NCBI GenBank assembly: GCA_017415555.1
Contig: JAFQGF010000003.1
Coordinates: forward strand, 1 to 64,000
Direction: 5' to 3'
From: Akkermansia sp.
GTDB lineage: Bacteria > Verrucomicrobiota > Verrucomicrobiia > Verrucomicrobiales > Akkermansiaceae
DNA length: 64,000 nucleotides
Part shown: positions 1 through 8,549 of the stretch, piece by piece
How positions within the stretch are numbered: the stretch's first letter is position 1
Layout: every line of letters starts with the position of its first letter
Made by a program: the position numbers and the translations under genes
Notes under the pieces: model-generated
Database searches by the model: none
Seen by the model: only the letters and a program-made list of their open reading frames with translations
What the model was told of the DNA's origin: nothing

Positions 1-121
1 ACACAGTTAATCAATGGCATAGAGCATATTGTTGCCCGGATTTGCAGTCTGCTGAATAGTAGATGTAATTTTCTGTTGTCTATTTTATTAACTCATAATC
101 AGAAAATCAGACTTTTTTTGC

Positions 122-150
122 TTGCTATCGCATTTGAAATGAGTTATTAT
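122..150 (+). promoter_or_regulatory. sigma70-type promoter of the PEP-CTERM gene
   Basis: TTGCTA at 122-127 and TATTAT at 145-150 with a 17-base spacer. The predicted transcript start near 157 leaves an untranslated leader of about 80 bases before the gene. The rest of the 235 bases at the left edge holds no gene that I can see. Confidence 0.5.
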
Positions 151-235
151 CCCTGCGTTCGCTCCAATAGCACGACTCTCATTCGTTTGCTAACAGGGGG
201 AAGGACGCAGAACAAACAATAAACAACTAGTATCA

Positions 236-1921
236 ATGAAAATAAGATTACCGAAAGCGATGCTGGCAGCAGTGCTCAGCGCTATGCTGGTTAGCGGTGT
301 CCAAGCCGCCACTATGTACCCCTCCGAGGTACTGGAGCTTGGGGCGGGGGAAACAACAACATGGCATAATTTTGATAACCTTCAAGGTGGCGACGCAGAT
401 TCTCCTTTCGTAAAAGATGGTGAGGGCACCTTGCGCTTCGAGAATGTACAGGGCAGCACCACTAATTACTACAAGGCCCCCATCGTTGCCCGAGAGGGTA
501 AGGTTGAGTTTGTGGACAGCACCATTTATGCCCATGGTGCGTACACGCCCTCCAAGCATGCTAATACTTGGTTGATGGTGGGTGGTCAGGATGCCGAAAT
601 GACATTCACCAACTCCTCATTCAACATTGCCACAGGGGAAACCCACATGAATGTAGGCACCGCTGACGGCAGCGGTACTCTTACCCTTGACAATACTAAT
701 ATGAAGATAACCGGCTCCATCTTCTCCGGTTACCATAGCTATGCAGGCAATGAAGATAGCTGGGGCTTAGGTTGGTACTATAATTATAACGGCACAGCCG
801 CAACAGATGATATCCCTGCGGAAAACCAAAACCCCAAGAGCATAGAACACCGTTATACCGAGGGATCTTATACCGATGGCTACAATGGTCAAAATCGCAA
901 GTTCGGTGAGGGTACTATCAATGTCACCAATGGCTCCAAGCTTGATGTTGCCACGGCTTTCACCATGGGCACCTCTACTCTTAATGTAAAGGGCGCAGGC
1001 TCTTCCGTTGTCTCTCAAACCGGTTATGGCGGTATTGTTGCCGATGGTTCCGAGTATGAAGATACCTACGCTATTATTTTGGGCCGATGGAGCGGTGCAA
1101 AAAGCACCATCAACGTAACCGACGGTGCGCAGATTGAATCCAACGGCCAGCTGCGTACACAGCGTTCCTCCGGTCTGGCAAACACCTATAACGAAATTAA
1201 TGTAGACGGTGAGGGCTCCAAGTTCCATGTAAAGGCAACTGCTAATTTGGGCCTCTATGAGGGTACCAATAATACCACTGTTTTAAACGTCACAAAAGGT
1301 GGCGAGGCAGCCTTTGCCAAGACTGTGATGGGAGCATCCGGGGTAGACGTCAACATCGATTCTACCTCTACTTTCAGCTCTGACCTTATTGAGGTGAAAA
1401 ACGGTTCTCTTGATAATGACGGTACCATCACCGCCTACACCGAGGACTCTGAGGAAGCCATGCTTAAACTCATTGGTGGCAGCGTTGTTAACAACGGCAC
1501 CATTGAGATTGATACCATGATTGACTCTGGTGCATTGACGCTCAATGGTGGCCTTATGGCAGATATAACCATGAACGGTGGCGAGCTCAATGTGGAGGGC
1601 TACTCTAAAACCGAATCTTTGACCCTTAACGGTGGTAAGGTTTGGTTCAGTGAGGGCGCTGTACTTGACCTGCAGGGCAATGAGCTCGTGCTCAACGGTG
1701 CCGATTTGATGCTGATGATTGCCGATGACGCTCCTCTCTCCGAGAAATATACGCTCTTTACCAACGCTTCAAAAGACGTAGAGTTCAATATTACCCTTGT
1801 AGATGCTCAAGGCAAAAATCTTGGCTCTGCTACGGGTGTTGCTTCAATCCCCGAGCCGACCACGGCTACACTGAGTCTGCTGGCGCTGGCGGGGTTGGTA
1901 GCACGCCGTCGTCGCAAGTAA
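236..1921 (+). CDS. PEP-CTERM surface protein, beta-strand-rich, autotransporter-like
   Basis: Secreted 561-residue protein. Residues 1-24 form a signal peptide ending in VQA. The body is rich in Gly, Asn, Thr and Ser with repeated short patterns such as LTLNGG, INVT and VNNGTI, typical of beta-helical surface proteins with autotransporter-associated strand repeats. The C-terminus carries a PEP-CTERM sorting signal: the motif IPEPTTATLS, a short hydrophobic segment (LLALAGLVA) and a basic end (RRRRK). In known systems this tail is cut and anchored by an exosortase; no exosortase lies in the window. The gene is monocistronic, with its own promoter and a strong terminator. An adhesin, polymer-binding or matrix role is inference only; no catalytic domain is visible. 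Confidence 0.85.
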   Translation: MKIRLPKAMLAAVLSAMLVSGVQAATMYPSEVLELGAGETTTWHNFDNLQGGDADSPFVKDGEGTLRFENVQGSTTNYYKAPIVAREGKVEFVDSTIYAHGAYTPSKHANTWLMVGGQDAEMTFTNSSFNIATGETHMNVGTADGSGTLTLDNTNMKITGSIFSGYHSYAGNEDSWGLGWYYNYNGTAATDDIPAENQNPKSIEHRYTEGSYTDGYNGQNRKFGEGTINVTNGSKLDVATAFTMGTSTLNVKGAGSSVVSQTGYGGIVADGSEYEDTYAIILGRWSGAKSTINVTDGAQIESNGQLRTQRSSGLANTYNEINVDGEGSKFHVKATANLGLYEGTNNTTVLNVTKGGEAAFAKTVMGASGVDVNIDSTSTFSSDLIEVKNGSLDNDGTITAYTEDSEEAMLKLIGGSVVNNGTIEIDTMIDSGALTLNGGLMADITMNGGELNVEGYSKTESLTLNGGKVWFSEGAVLDLQGNELVLNGADLMLMIADDAPLSEKYTLFTNASKDVEFNITLVDAQGKNLGSATGVASIPEPTTATLSLLALAGLVARRRRK

Positions 1922-1948
1922 GTCTTTTTTTCATTGATTTGTATGTCA

Positions 1949-1983
1949 GTCCGTTGCTCCGAGATGGGGCAGCGGACTTTTAT
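1949..1983 (+). terminator. Rho-independent terminator after the PEP-CTERM gene
   Basis: A 12-base-pair stem (1949-1960 with 1966-1977, two G-T pairs) closes the loop GAGAT and is followed by TTTTATT. Confidence 0.85.
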
Positions 1984-1989
1984 TGGCGG

Positions 1990-2646
1990 CTACTGCCGCT
2001 CCGCATTGATGAGGGAATAAGGAATCAGTGCGGGAATGAGCCCCGCTACGGTCATGAGGGGTAGTAGAATGAGGGAGTAGGGGAAGATGGCTACCGGGTC
2101 ATTACCGCACCAGACAAAGCAGTCGATGATGGCGCCAATGAGCACGGCGAGCGACAGCCCCCACAACCAGCTGGTCGGGATGGCTGCGAGTGTTCGCCCC
2201 CAGGGGTGCTGCAGCCTGACCACCAGAGGCAGAGCAAGAGTCAGCAGAGTAAGGGCAGTGGCAGCCCAGCCAGCGATGGCAGGAGCCGACGGCCAGGAAC
2301 CGGATATGCGGATAACATCGCACAGTACCCAGAGAGCAAGGCCGTGAATACCGGGCAGGAGCAGCATGCAGACGAGATAATCCGTGGTGTTCATCTTGAT
2401 GCGCCCCGGCAGCAGAAATGCTAGCAGCTCTACAACAATGGCTATGGCCGGAGCCAGCATACAGGCAGCAGCAAATACAAAAAAGCTCTCAGGCAAACTC
2501 CAGATGGCCTCTGTGTGCAGCTCACTGTTGCGGGAATCTGCAATTGTACAGGCCACAGCAACAAGTGGAATATAACACAGAAAAACAGCCAGAAGCCAGA
2601 CGAGCAGGCGCTGCCATAACCGAGCCGGGCAGAGGAGAGATTTCAT
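1990..2646 (-). CDS. hypothetical multi-pass membrane protein
   Basis: I do not recognise this 218-residue protein. It has about five hydrophobic segments: one at the N-terminus (roughly residues 13-32), then around 52-75, 88-110, 122-142 and 155-210, separated by short polar loops, so it should sit in the inner membrane. There is no catalytic motif. Its start codon overlaps the stop of the upstream membrane gene by four bases (ATGA), so the two are co-translated and may act together. Stop lies close to the terminator of the opposite gene. Function unknown. Confidence 0.7.
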   Translation of the reverse strand: MKSLLCPARLWQRLLVWLLAVFLCYIPLVAVACTIADSRNSELHTEAIWSLPESFFVFAAACMLAPAIAIVVELLAFLLPGRIKMNTTDYLVCMLLLPGIHGLALWVLCDVIRISGSWPSAPAIAGWAATALTLLTLALPLVVRLQHPWGRTLAAIPTSWLWGLSLAVLIGAIIDCFVWCGNDPVAIFPYSLILLPLMTVAGLIPALIPYSLINAERQ

Positions 2647-3326
2647 TTGGAGATCGGAAGTTTGTTCAATTCTGCCTGAATGGCGGGCGAGCAGTTGTAG
2701 GCGGCAGATTTCAGCGTTTCCTGATTGATTGTTGCCCCGGCTCCGCCGAGCAGGGGAATAAGGCGTACTGCATTGTCCACCGCTTCTTTATGGGGGGTGC
2801 TGACGGCTTCAAAGAAGAGTTCGTCGCGCGCTACCATCGCCTCCGGAATGTAGTCTGCGCGAGTTCCGCGAGCAAGTAGCCGACATGCTTTTTCCATAGC
2901 TCCCGGTTCTGGTCCGTGCAATGGGTCTGTAGCGGCCAGAACGGCTTCCTCCAATTCTGAGCGCATATGGTCACGATATGCAGAGCGGATGAAGAATACA
3001 CCTATCGGTATCAATACGAGCAGGAAGGGAAGGCTGAAGAAGAAAATCATCGTGCCCGGGCTGGGCAGGTAGTTCTCTTCCGATTGAGGGACTGTGCAAT
3101 CTGCAATGGCGCTACCGGCCACGCCATAAAGCACGATGCACAGCCAGCAGAGGGATAGTAATTGAAGCGTTGTGCGCCTGGGCCAGTAGAGAAGAACCGC
3201 TGTGCCGGCAGCACCCCACAGCGCTGCCACCGCAGGCTGGCTGGCGTCTGCTCCCTCGACCAGCCGGAGTTGCCCGACCACGAAGCAGAGCAAAGCTGTG
3301 GCAATGATGGCAAGCACTTTCTTCAT
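2643..3326 (-). CDS. hypothetical membrane protein with cytoplasmic C-terminal region
   Basis: The first of two overlapping membrane-protein genes, 227 residues from the ATG at 3326, which begins a good hydrophobic leader (MKKVLAIIATALLC). An in-frame upstream ATG at 3383 would add a charged 19-residue extension. There are four hydrophobic segments in the first 130 residues. The last 95 residues are soluble and helical, with a pattern of Ala, Leu and charged residues. A weak promoter-like pair (TTGAAC, 17 bases, TATCTC) ends ten bases before the chosen ATG and favours it. No known family recognised. Confidence 0.65.
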   Translation of the reverse strand: MKKVLAIIATALLCFVVGQLRLVEGADASQPAVAALWGAAGTAVLLYWPRRTTLQLLSLCWLCIVLYGVAGSAIADCTVPQSEENYLPSPGTMIFFFSLPFLLVLIPIGVFFIRSAYRDHMRSELEEAVLAATDPLHGPEPGAMEKACRLLARGTRADYIPEAMVARDELFFEAVSTPHKEAVDNAVRLIPLLGGAGATINQETLKSAAYNCSPAIQAELNKLPISK

Positions 3327-3432
3327 ACTGGTATATGAGATACGCACGAGGCGCGCCTTGTTCAAAAAAAGCATACGGGGCATCGGAACGGCTCATTCCG
3401 CAAGAGTTGACGGGAATAATTTGTCATAAGTC

Positions 3433-3460
3433 TTGACGCCGCGCCTATACATGCTACACT
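3433..3460 (+). promoter_or_regulatory. promoter of rtcB with a long leader
   Basis: TTGACG (3433-3438), 16-base spacer, TACACT (3455-3460). The predicted start of transcription near 3467 gives an mRNA leader of about 125 bases, much longer than most others in this window. Within it a small perfect hairpin (CTGTC, loop GGGA, GACAG) sits at 3550-3563. Confidence 0.55.
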
Positions 3461-3592
3461 TTCTCTCACGCCCGGCGGGATGCCGCGCGTATTCTGTATC
3501 ATTGGACCCCCCTGTGGAAGGAATATCGAGGTACTGAATGAAGAACTATCTGTCGGGAGACAGAACACAGACAACAACACAACAATACAACT

Positions 3593-4810
3593 ATGAATCT
3601 GAAAATCTACACGGATGAGGTAGAAGAACTGGCGCATAAACAGATATTGCGCCTGCTGGCACAACCCGCATTTACAGACGCCAAAGTACGCATCATGCCC
3701 GATGTGCATGCCGGTAAGGGCTGTGTGATTGGTTTCACTGCCGACCTGGGCGACAAGGTTATCCCCAATATTGTCGGGGTGGATATCGGCTGCGGTATGC
3801 TGACGGTGGCACTGGGGAAACAGAAGCCGGATTTTGCCGCGCTGGATGACATTATGCACCGCAACATTCCCAGTGGCATGTATGTGCACCGCGAGGCGGT
3901 GGAGCACTTTGCCCCATTTGAAGCGCTGCATTGCCGCGAACAACTAGAGCACCACGAGCGCTTGCTGCGTTCCCTCGGGACGCTGGGCGGTGGTAATCAC
4001 TTCGTGGAGGTAGATGCTGACACGCAGGGGAATTACTACCTCATTATCCACTCCGGCTCCCGAAACCTCGGTAAGCAGGTGTGCGATATTTACCAGAACA
4101 TGGCTATTGATCGTCGCTCCGGTATCGGCGACCGCGGAGCTCTGGAAGCTACCCTCATAGCTGATTTGAAGGCACAGGGGCGCCAGCGGGAAATCCAGAG
4201 CGCTATTAAGAATCTGCGTGCCGGATGGAGCGAGCTGCAGCCGGATACTCCCGCTGAGCTTTGCTACCTGGAGGGCGAAGATAGGGAGCACTACCTGCAC
4301 GATATGAAAATCTGCCAGAGCTATGCTCTGCGAAACCGCGAGGTGATGGCCGACATTATCGTACGCCGCCTCGGGCTGGAAGTGCAGGACAGCTTCCATA
4401 CGACGCATAACTACATCGACCACGATAGCAACATTGTGCGTAAAGGCGCCATCTCTTCCCGCGCAGGTGAAAAGCTACTCATTCCCATCAATATGAGAGA
4501 CGGCTGCATTTACGGCACCGGCAAGGGAAATGATGATTGGAATCAGTCCGCCCCACACGGCGCAGGAAGGCTCATGAGCCGATCCCAAGCCTTCCGCGAG
4601 TTGTCGCTGGCTGACTTCGAGCAGCAGATGCAAGGTATCTACACAACCTCTGTAACTCAGCGCACACTTGATGAATCGCCTATGGCGTACAAGGGCATGG
4701 ATGCTATCCTGAAGCACATCGGCCCCACGGTGGATGTGGTGGATATCTTCAAGCCGCTCTACAATTTCAAGGCTGAAGAGGCGGAGCCGGTTTACAGAAA
4801 GAAAAAATAA
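3593..4810 (+). CDS. rtcB: RNA-splicing ligase RtcB
   Basis: GTP- and Mn2+-dependent RNA ligase that joins 2',3'-cyclic phosphate or 3'-phosphate ends to 5'-OH ends, used in RNA repair. The 405 residues match the usual length. Visible family motifs: the metal-binding stretch PDVHAGKG and GVDIGCGM (Cys67), GGGNHFVEV, IHSGSRNLG, and GKGNDDW followed by PHGAGR, whose His322 should be the guanylylated residue. The N-terminal lysine/histidine pattern is normal. No RtcA cyclase, archease or RtcR regulator lies nearby, so the gene is solitary, unlike the enterobacterial operon. The start ATG has no Shine-Dalgarno sequence; the leader before it is rich in ACA repeats. Confidence 0.93.
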   Translation: MNLKIYTDEVEELAHKQILRLLAQPAFTDAKVRIMPDVHAGKGCVIGFTADLGDKVIPNIVGVDIGCGMLTVALGKQKPDFAALDDIMHRNIPSGMYVHREAVEHFAPFEALHCREQLEHHERLLRSLGTLGGGNHFVEVDADTQGNYYLIIHSGSRNLGKQVCDIYQNMAIDRRSGIGDRGALEATLIADLKAQGRQREIQSAIKNLRAGWSELQPDTPAELCYLEGEDREHYLHDMKICQSYALRNREVMADIIVRRLGLEVQDSFHTTHNYIDHDSNIVRKGAISSRAGEKLLIPINMRDGCIYGTGKGNDDWNQSAPHGAGRLMSRSQAFRELSLADFEQQMQGIYTTSVTQRTLDESPMAYKGMDAILKHIGPTVDVVDIFKPLYNFKAEEAEPVYRKKK

Positions 4811-4820
4811 CATCTCACAC

Positions 4821-4855
4821 GCGCCGCAGAGTGAAAAGGCTTTGCGGCGCAGTCT
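4821..4855 (+). terminator. probable terminator after rtcB
   Basis: GC-rich 11-base-pair stem (4821-4831 with 4840-4850, one G-T pair) with an eight-base loop, followed by a weak T-rich stretch (AGTCTGTTTGTG). Confidence 0.55.
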
Positions 4856-4938
4856 GTTTGTGTACCTTTGCGCGGGGCATGAAGGATGTAAAAAAGGCAT
4901 AACACCTCGCTTTTCCTGTCAGCAGTGGGAGTTTGGGC

Positions 4939-4967
4939 TTGCGTGCGTGCGGGCGCAGTAGTACAAT
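4939..4967 (+). promoter_or_regulatory. promoter of metG, leaderless arrangement
   Basis: TTGCGT (4939-4944), 17 bases, TACAAT (4962-4967). Only nine bases separate the -10 box from the metG ATG at 4977, so the transcript should begin at or within about three bases of the start codon. Confidence 0.65.
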
Positions 4968-4976
4968 CTCCCCGCT

Positions 4977-6602
4977 ATGTTCTACATCACTACAGCAATT
5001 GATTACACGAATGGTTCTCCCCACATCGGGCATGCGTACGAGAAGGTCCTGGCGGACGTATTGGCTCGTTGGCATCGAATGTGTGGCGAGGAGACCTTCT
5101 TGCTGACCGGTGTAGACCAGCACGGGCAGAAAGTGCAGCAGAAGGCAGAGGAGGCCGGTATTTCCCCGCAGGAGTACGCAGATGCCGTGACAGAACGCTT
5201 CATTGCTCTCTGGAAACGCCTTGGTATTTCTTATGATGGCTGGGCTGCCACGACAGATGCCCGTCACAAGGCCTGTGTACAGAAAATTCTTACCAACCTG
5301 AAGGAAAAAGGCTGCCTTTACAAAAAGGCCTACAAGGGCTTTTACTCTGTGCGCCAGGAGCAGTTCCTTACCGACAAAGAGCGTGGCGAGGACGGTAACT
5401 TCGGCCCTGAGTGGGGGCAGGTGATTGAGCTGGAGGAGGAGAACTGGTACTTCAACCTTACGGCTCACATCGGCTGGCTGACGGAGTTCGTTAACTCTCA
5501 CCCCGATTGTGTGACTCCCGAGTTCCGCCGGCAGGATTTGCTGAAAGCCATAGAGCGCGCTACAAACGACCTCTGCATTTCCCGCCCGAAAGACCGACTG
5601 AGCTGGGGAATTCCGCTGCCGTTTGACCCGGACTTTGTGACCTATGTGTGGTTTGATGCGCTCATCAACTACATCTCCTTTGCCGGCTATCTGGCCGAGA
5701 ATGATACCACGCTGCCGGACTTTAATAAGCTGTGGCCTGCCGCATGCGAGGTCATCGGAAAGGATATTCTGGTGCCCGCACACGGTATTTACTGGCTGTG
5801 CATGCTGCATGCTATGGGCTTCTCTGACGAGGAGATGCCGCGTCTGCTTGTGCACGGCTGGCTGAACATCAAGGGAGAGAAGATGTCTAAGTCCCTTGGT
5901 AATATTGTTGATCCCAACGATTTGTGCGACGTTTTCGGCCCGGAGGCCGTGCGCTACTACCTGGTGCGCGACACGAAGACCGGCTACGACAGCGACTATG
6001 ATGCGGAGCGCATGAAGATGATTTACAACACAGAGCTCGCCAATGATCTTGGCAACCTCTGCAACCGCTCCCTCAATATGTGCACCCGTTACCTCGGAGG
6101 TATAGTGACTGTGGCGGATGAGCTTGCTGCAGATGAACTCTCCGTATCTCTGCGAGATGGAATGGCAACCACGGTGTCCCGCTTCGCTGAGTGCATGAAT
6201 GCTTACAACACATCCGAGGCACTTGCGGCACTGAATGCACAGGTGGGGCTTTGCAACGCTTTCATCGAGAAAACACAACCTTTCATGCTTGCCAAGGACG
6301 AGACGCGCCTTGCTGAGCTGCAGAGCGTTCTGGCACACCTGCTGGAGTGCTGCGTGCAGGTGGGGTATCTCATTGGCTGTGTGCTGCCCGAGGCTTCTGC
6401 CCGCATTCTCTCCCAGTTGCAGGTGGATGCCGCGACACTCCGGCCTCAGTCTCTTGTCTGGGGTGTTCTCGAAAATGGCCATAGTGTACAGGCTCCAAGT
6501 CCGGTGTTCCCCCGCATTCTCTCCGAAGAGGAAAAACAGAAGATGGCTGAGCGAGCCGCTAAAGCCGCTGCCAAGGCCGCACGTAAGGCTGCGGCAAAGT
6601 AA
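4977..6602 (+). CDS. metG: methionyl-tRNA synthetase, zinc-knuckle-less type
   Basis: Charges tRNA-Met with methionine in the cytoplasm. The 541 residues hold the class I signatures HIGH (His16-His19, in PHIGHAYEKV) and KMSKS (302-306). The insert that in many bacteria carries Cys-X2-Cys zinc knuckles here reads YSVRQEQFLTDKERGE, without any cysteine pair, so this is the knuckle-less form known from other bacteria. There is no C-terminal EMAP/Trbp111 tRNA-binding domain; instead the protein ends in an Ala/Lys-rich helix (AAKAAAKAARKAAAK). Transcribed alone from a close promoter. A long antisense open frame covers the same region but is a shadow. Confidence 0.95.
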   Translation: MFYITTAIDYTNGSPHIGHAYEKVLADVLARWHRMCGEETFLLTGVDQHGQKVQQKAEEAGISPQEYADAVTERFIALWKRLGISYDGWAATTDARHKACVQKILTNLKEKGCLYKKAYKGFYSVRQEQFLTDKERGEDGNFGPEWGQVIELEEENWYFNLTAHIGWLTEFVNSHPDCVTPEFRRQDLLKAIERATNDLCISRPKDRLSWGIPLPFDPDFVTYVWFDALINYISFAGYLAENDTTLPDFNKLWPAACEVIGKDILVPAHGIYWLCMLHAMGFSDEEMPRLLVHGWLNIKGEKMSKSLGNIVDPNDLCDVFGPEAVRYYLVRDTKTGYDSDYDAERMKMIYNTELANDLGNLCNRSLNMCTRYLGGIVTVADELAADELSVSLRDGMATTVSRFAECMNAYNTSEALAALNAQVGLCNAFIEKTQPFMLAKDETRLAELQSVLAHLLECCVQVGYLIGCVLPEASARILSQLQVDAATLRPQSLVWGVLENGHSVQAPSPVFPRILSEEEKQKMAERAAKAAAKAARKAAAK

Positions 6603-6638
6603 GTTCACTCGGTAGAGAGATTAGTGGCTTTTCCATTT

Positions 6639-6666
6639 GGCCCGCTGGTTTACCCACCAGCGGGCC
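6639..6666 (+). terminator. perfect hairpin downstream of metG
   Basis: An 11-base-pair perfect stem (6639-6649 with 6656-6666) and loop TTACCC. No T tract follows on either strand, so it may be a 3'-end stabiliser or a weak terminator for metG. Confidence 0.4.
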
Positions 6667-6753
6667 GATTGTATGCAGAAGCATTGCTTCGAAAGTGTAC
6701 TCCTTATGCTCACAAGCTCAATTTTGTGGGCAAAACCTTTCACCCCCCTCCCC

Positions 6754-6790
6754 AAAAAAACACTGCAGAGATTGTACCCTCTGCAGTGTT
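6754..6790 (-). terminator. terminator of the purE-pyr-glycosyltransferase operon
   Basis: Read on the minus strand, a 12-base-pair perfect stem (6779-6790 with 6759-6770) with an eight-base loop is followed by seven T and four G. It lies 24 bases after the last gene of the operon. Confidence 0.85.
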
Positions 6791-6813
6791 ATGTAAAAAA
6801 GGTGATTGTATAC

Positions 6814-7434
6814 TTACTGCTGGTCGGCTGCGACACGGCGCAGGTGCTCCACAACAGTTTTCATCGTTTCCTGCTGGTTTTTTCCGGCCATAGCTGCCTG
6901 AATGGCAACTCGCGATACTTCTGTCTCGCGCATGAGCATGAGAGCTATAGCCATTTGTGCTTTCTCGTTGAAGTATTTTCCTGCCTGGGGGTATTTGGCA
7001 TTGATGGCTTCTATCTCAGACAAGTAGCGCCCGCGTACCTCCATGACACCCTGAGGAGTGGTGGGTTTTTCTGCTTTGAGCGTGGCGATGATTTTTCTGT
7101 TGATGGCATTGGCCTCTTCGACATACTGTCTGTATTCTCCGGTAAGACTGTCCAGAGGGGTGTTCTCCACTACCTTCTCCATTATGTCGAACTGTTGCTC
7201 GGGGGTGGGAGCCACGCCACCATCAGGCAGAGCCGCTGAGAGCTCCATGGTGTTGGCGGTAAGCAGGATGAGATAGCTACGCACACCTGGATCTATTTCA
7301 AACCAGGAGAGGTCGGTCGTCATGGTGACGCCGGGTACATCATTCGGCAGTTCTTTGGTCGGTGTGTTGCTTTCCTGAGCCTGGATCGCCAGAGTAGTGG
7401 CCACATAGGCAAGAGCAAGGAGTCTATGTTTCAT
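6814..7434 (-). CDS. hypothetical secreted helical protein
   Basis: A 206-residue protein with a signal peptide (MKHRLLALAYVATTLAIQAQ). After an N-terminal stretch rich in Pro and Thr it looks mostly helical, with many charged residues and the recurrent pattern of a four-helix or coiled-coil protein (residues about 90-200). No cysteine and no known motif. It overlaps the preceding glycosyltransferase gene by four bases and is the last gene of an eight-gene operon, so an envelope role linked to surface glycans is possible but only inferred. It was not recognised as a member of any family. Confidence 0.7.
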   Translation of the reverse strand: MKHRLLALAYVATTLAIQAQESNTPTKELPNDVPGVTMTTDLSWFEIDPGVRSYLILLTANTMELSAALPDGGVAPTPEQQFDIMEKVVENTPLDSLTGEYRQYVEEANAINRKIIATLKAEKPTTPQGVMEVRGRYLSEIEAINAKYPQAGKYFNEKAQMAIALMLMRETEVSRVAIQAAMAGKNQQETMKTVVEHLRRVAADQQ

Positions 7435-8546
7435 TGTTGTTTTTTGCTTGTTATATCGTTGTAGAGAGTTTTATAGGTTTCGGCTGTGTCGGAAAGTTTG
7501 TAGGGATAGGGAATTTCTGCTACGGGAGCAGGGCTGTATGTTCGCCACTGGGTTAGCGTATCGATGATGGCTGCTGTGTCGCCGGGTGCTACACGCCCCT
7601 CCGGAAGGAAAGCAGTGAGGTATTCTCCCACAACGCCATGGTCATACCCGACAACAGGTCGGCCTAGTGCCAGAGCTTCCAGTATGGCACGGTTCCAGGT
7701 GGCCGGCTGGCGTGCAAGAGACAGTGTGGCATCGCAGGCACAGAGCACGTCCCGCAAATCTGCACGTGCACCCAGCCAGGTGATGTGCTCGGAAAGGTGG
7801 GCTATATCAAATGTTTGCTGAAGTTCACTGCGGTACGCCTTGTTGGCATGCCGTGTATCTGCCACGATATATGCATGCGCGGGTATCCCCGTTCTGAGGA
7901 GTCCGGTGAGTATCGGAACAAGATCTTCCAGACCATGCAGCGGAGTAATGGAGCAGGGAATGCAGAGAGTTAACTTTCCCTCGTTTGTGTGCAGATGGGC
8001 ACTTTCCCACTGCTTGCGCCAATCGTTTGCAGGTGTGTACCCGGGGTAGCAAAGTTCATCATTGACACCATAGGGAATAACCCAGGGGCGCTTGATGTTC
8101 AGTGTCGGCGTTGTTTCTATTGCTTGCCGCAGATTGCGGCTTACAGAGGTGTAAGCATCACAATAATGCCAGCCTACAGAAGCCGTACCAACGCGGGGAT
8201 ATCCCGTCAGCGCTCCCAGAATCATCGGGCGTCTGCGCGGCGAAATGCGTTTGCAGGCAAGTCCCGCTATCCATGCGGCATCTGCCGAATATACCTGCAA
8301 TACCGACGGTACTTGCCTGCGTACGATACTGCGGATACGATGAATCTCCCGCCAGGCAGTAAGTAAGTTCGGGCGGCGACAAAATATGTGCCGAACGCCT
8401 GCTGTCACCAGCCGGCTGATATGTTCACCGGTCGGAGACACAACTATGTTTTCCAGACCGAGCCTCTGCAGCGCACACGCCAAATCAGCAGCCATTATCA
8501 TCGGGCTGCCAGCGCGCAGGCGTGGGCTGTAGTGCAGGATTTTCAT
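7431..8546 (-). CDS. glycosyltransferase, GT4-like (GT-B fold)
   Basis: A 371-residue glycosyltransferase of the RfaG/PimA type. The N-terminal half has the usual acceptor-side Rossmann pattern (MKILHYSPRLRAGS..MAADLACALQRLG); the C-terminal half holds the sugar-nucleotide part, with ACDATLSLARQ and EALALGRPVVGYDHG, where Glu-X7-Gly marks the GT4 donor site. It is a tandem paralogue of the next gene upstream, sharing layout and several motifs. Probably adds a sugar to lipopolysaccharide core or another surface glycan at the inner face of the membrane; donor and acceptor cannot be read. Four bases overlap with the next gene, four bases gap from the previous. Confidence 0.85.
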   Translation of the reverse strand: MKILHYSPRLRAGSPMIMAADLACALQRLGLENIVVSPTGEHISRLVTAGVRHIFCRRPNLLTAWREIHRIRSIVRRQVPSVLQVYSADAAWIAGLACKRISPRRRPMILGALTGYPRVGTASVGWHYCDAYTSVSRNLRQAIETTPTLNIKRPWVIPYGVNDELCYPGYTPANDWRKQWESAHLHTNEGKLTLCIPCSITPLHGLEDLVPILTGLLRTGIPAHAYIVADTRHANKAYRSELQQTFDIAHLSEHITWLGARADLRDVLCACDATLSLARQPATWNRAILEALALGRPVVGYDHGVVGEYLTAFLPEGRVAPGDTAAIIDTLTQWRTYSPAPVAEIPYPYKLSDTAETYKTLYNDITSKKQQ

Positions 8547-8549
8547 TTG

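Noticed and set aside
3538..3620. A 26-codon upstream open frame in the rtcB leader that overlaps the rtcB start out of frame
   Set aside because: Short, no own ribosome site, composition follows the ACA-rich leader; worth recalling only if the leader proves regulatory.
4815..6608. A long minus-strand open frame of nearly 600 codons opposite metG
   Set aside because: It mirrors the metG codon pattern, lacks any family motif, and metG is certain; high GC at third positions commonly opens such antisense frames.
6639..6666. Perfect hairpin after metG considered as a strong intrinsic terminator
   Set aside because: No T tract on either side in either direction, so only a weak or stabilising role is claimed.
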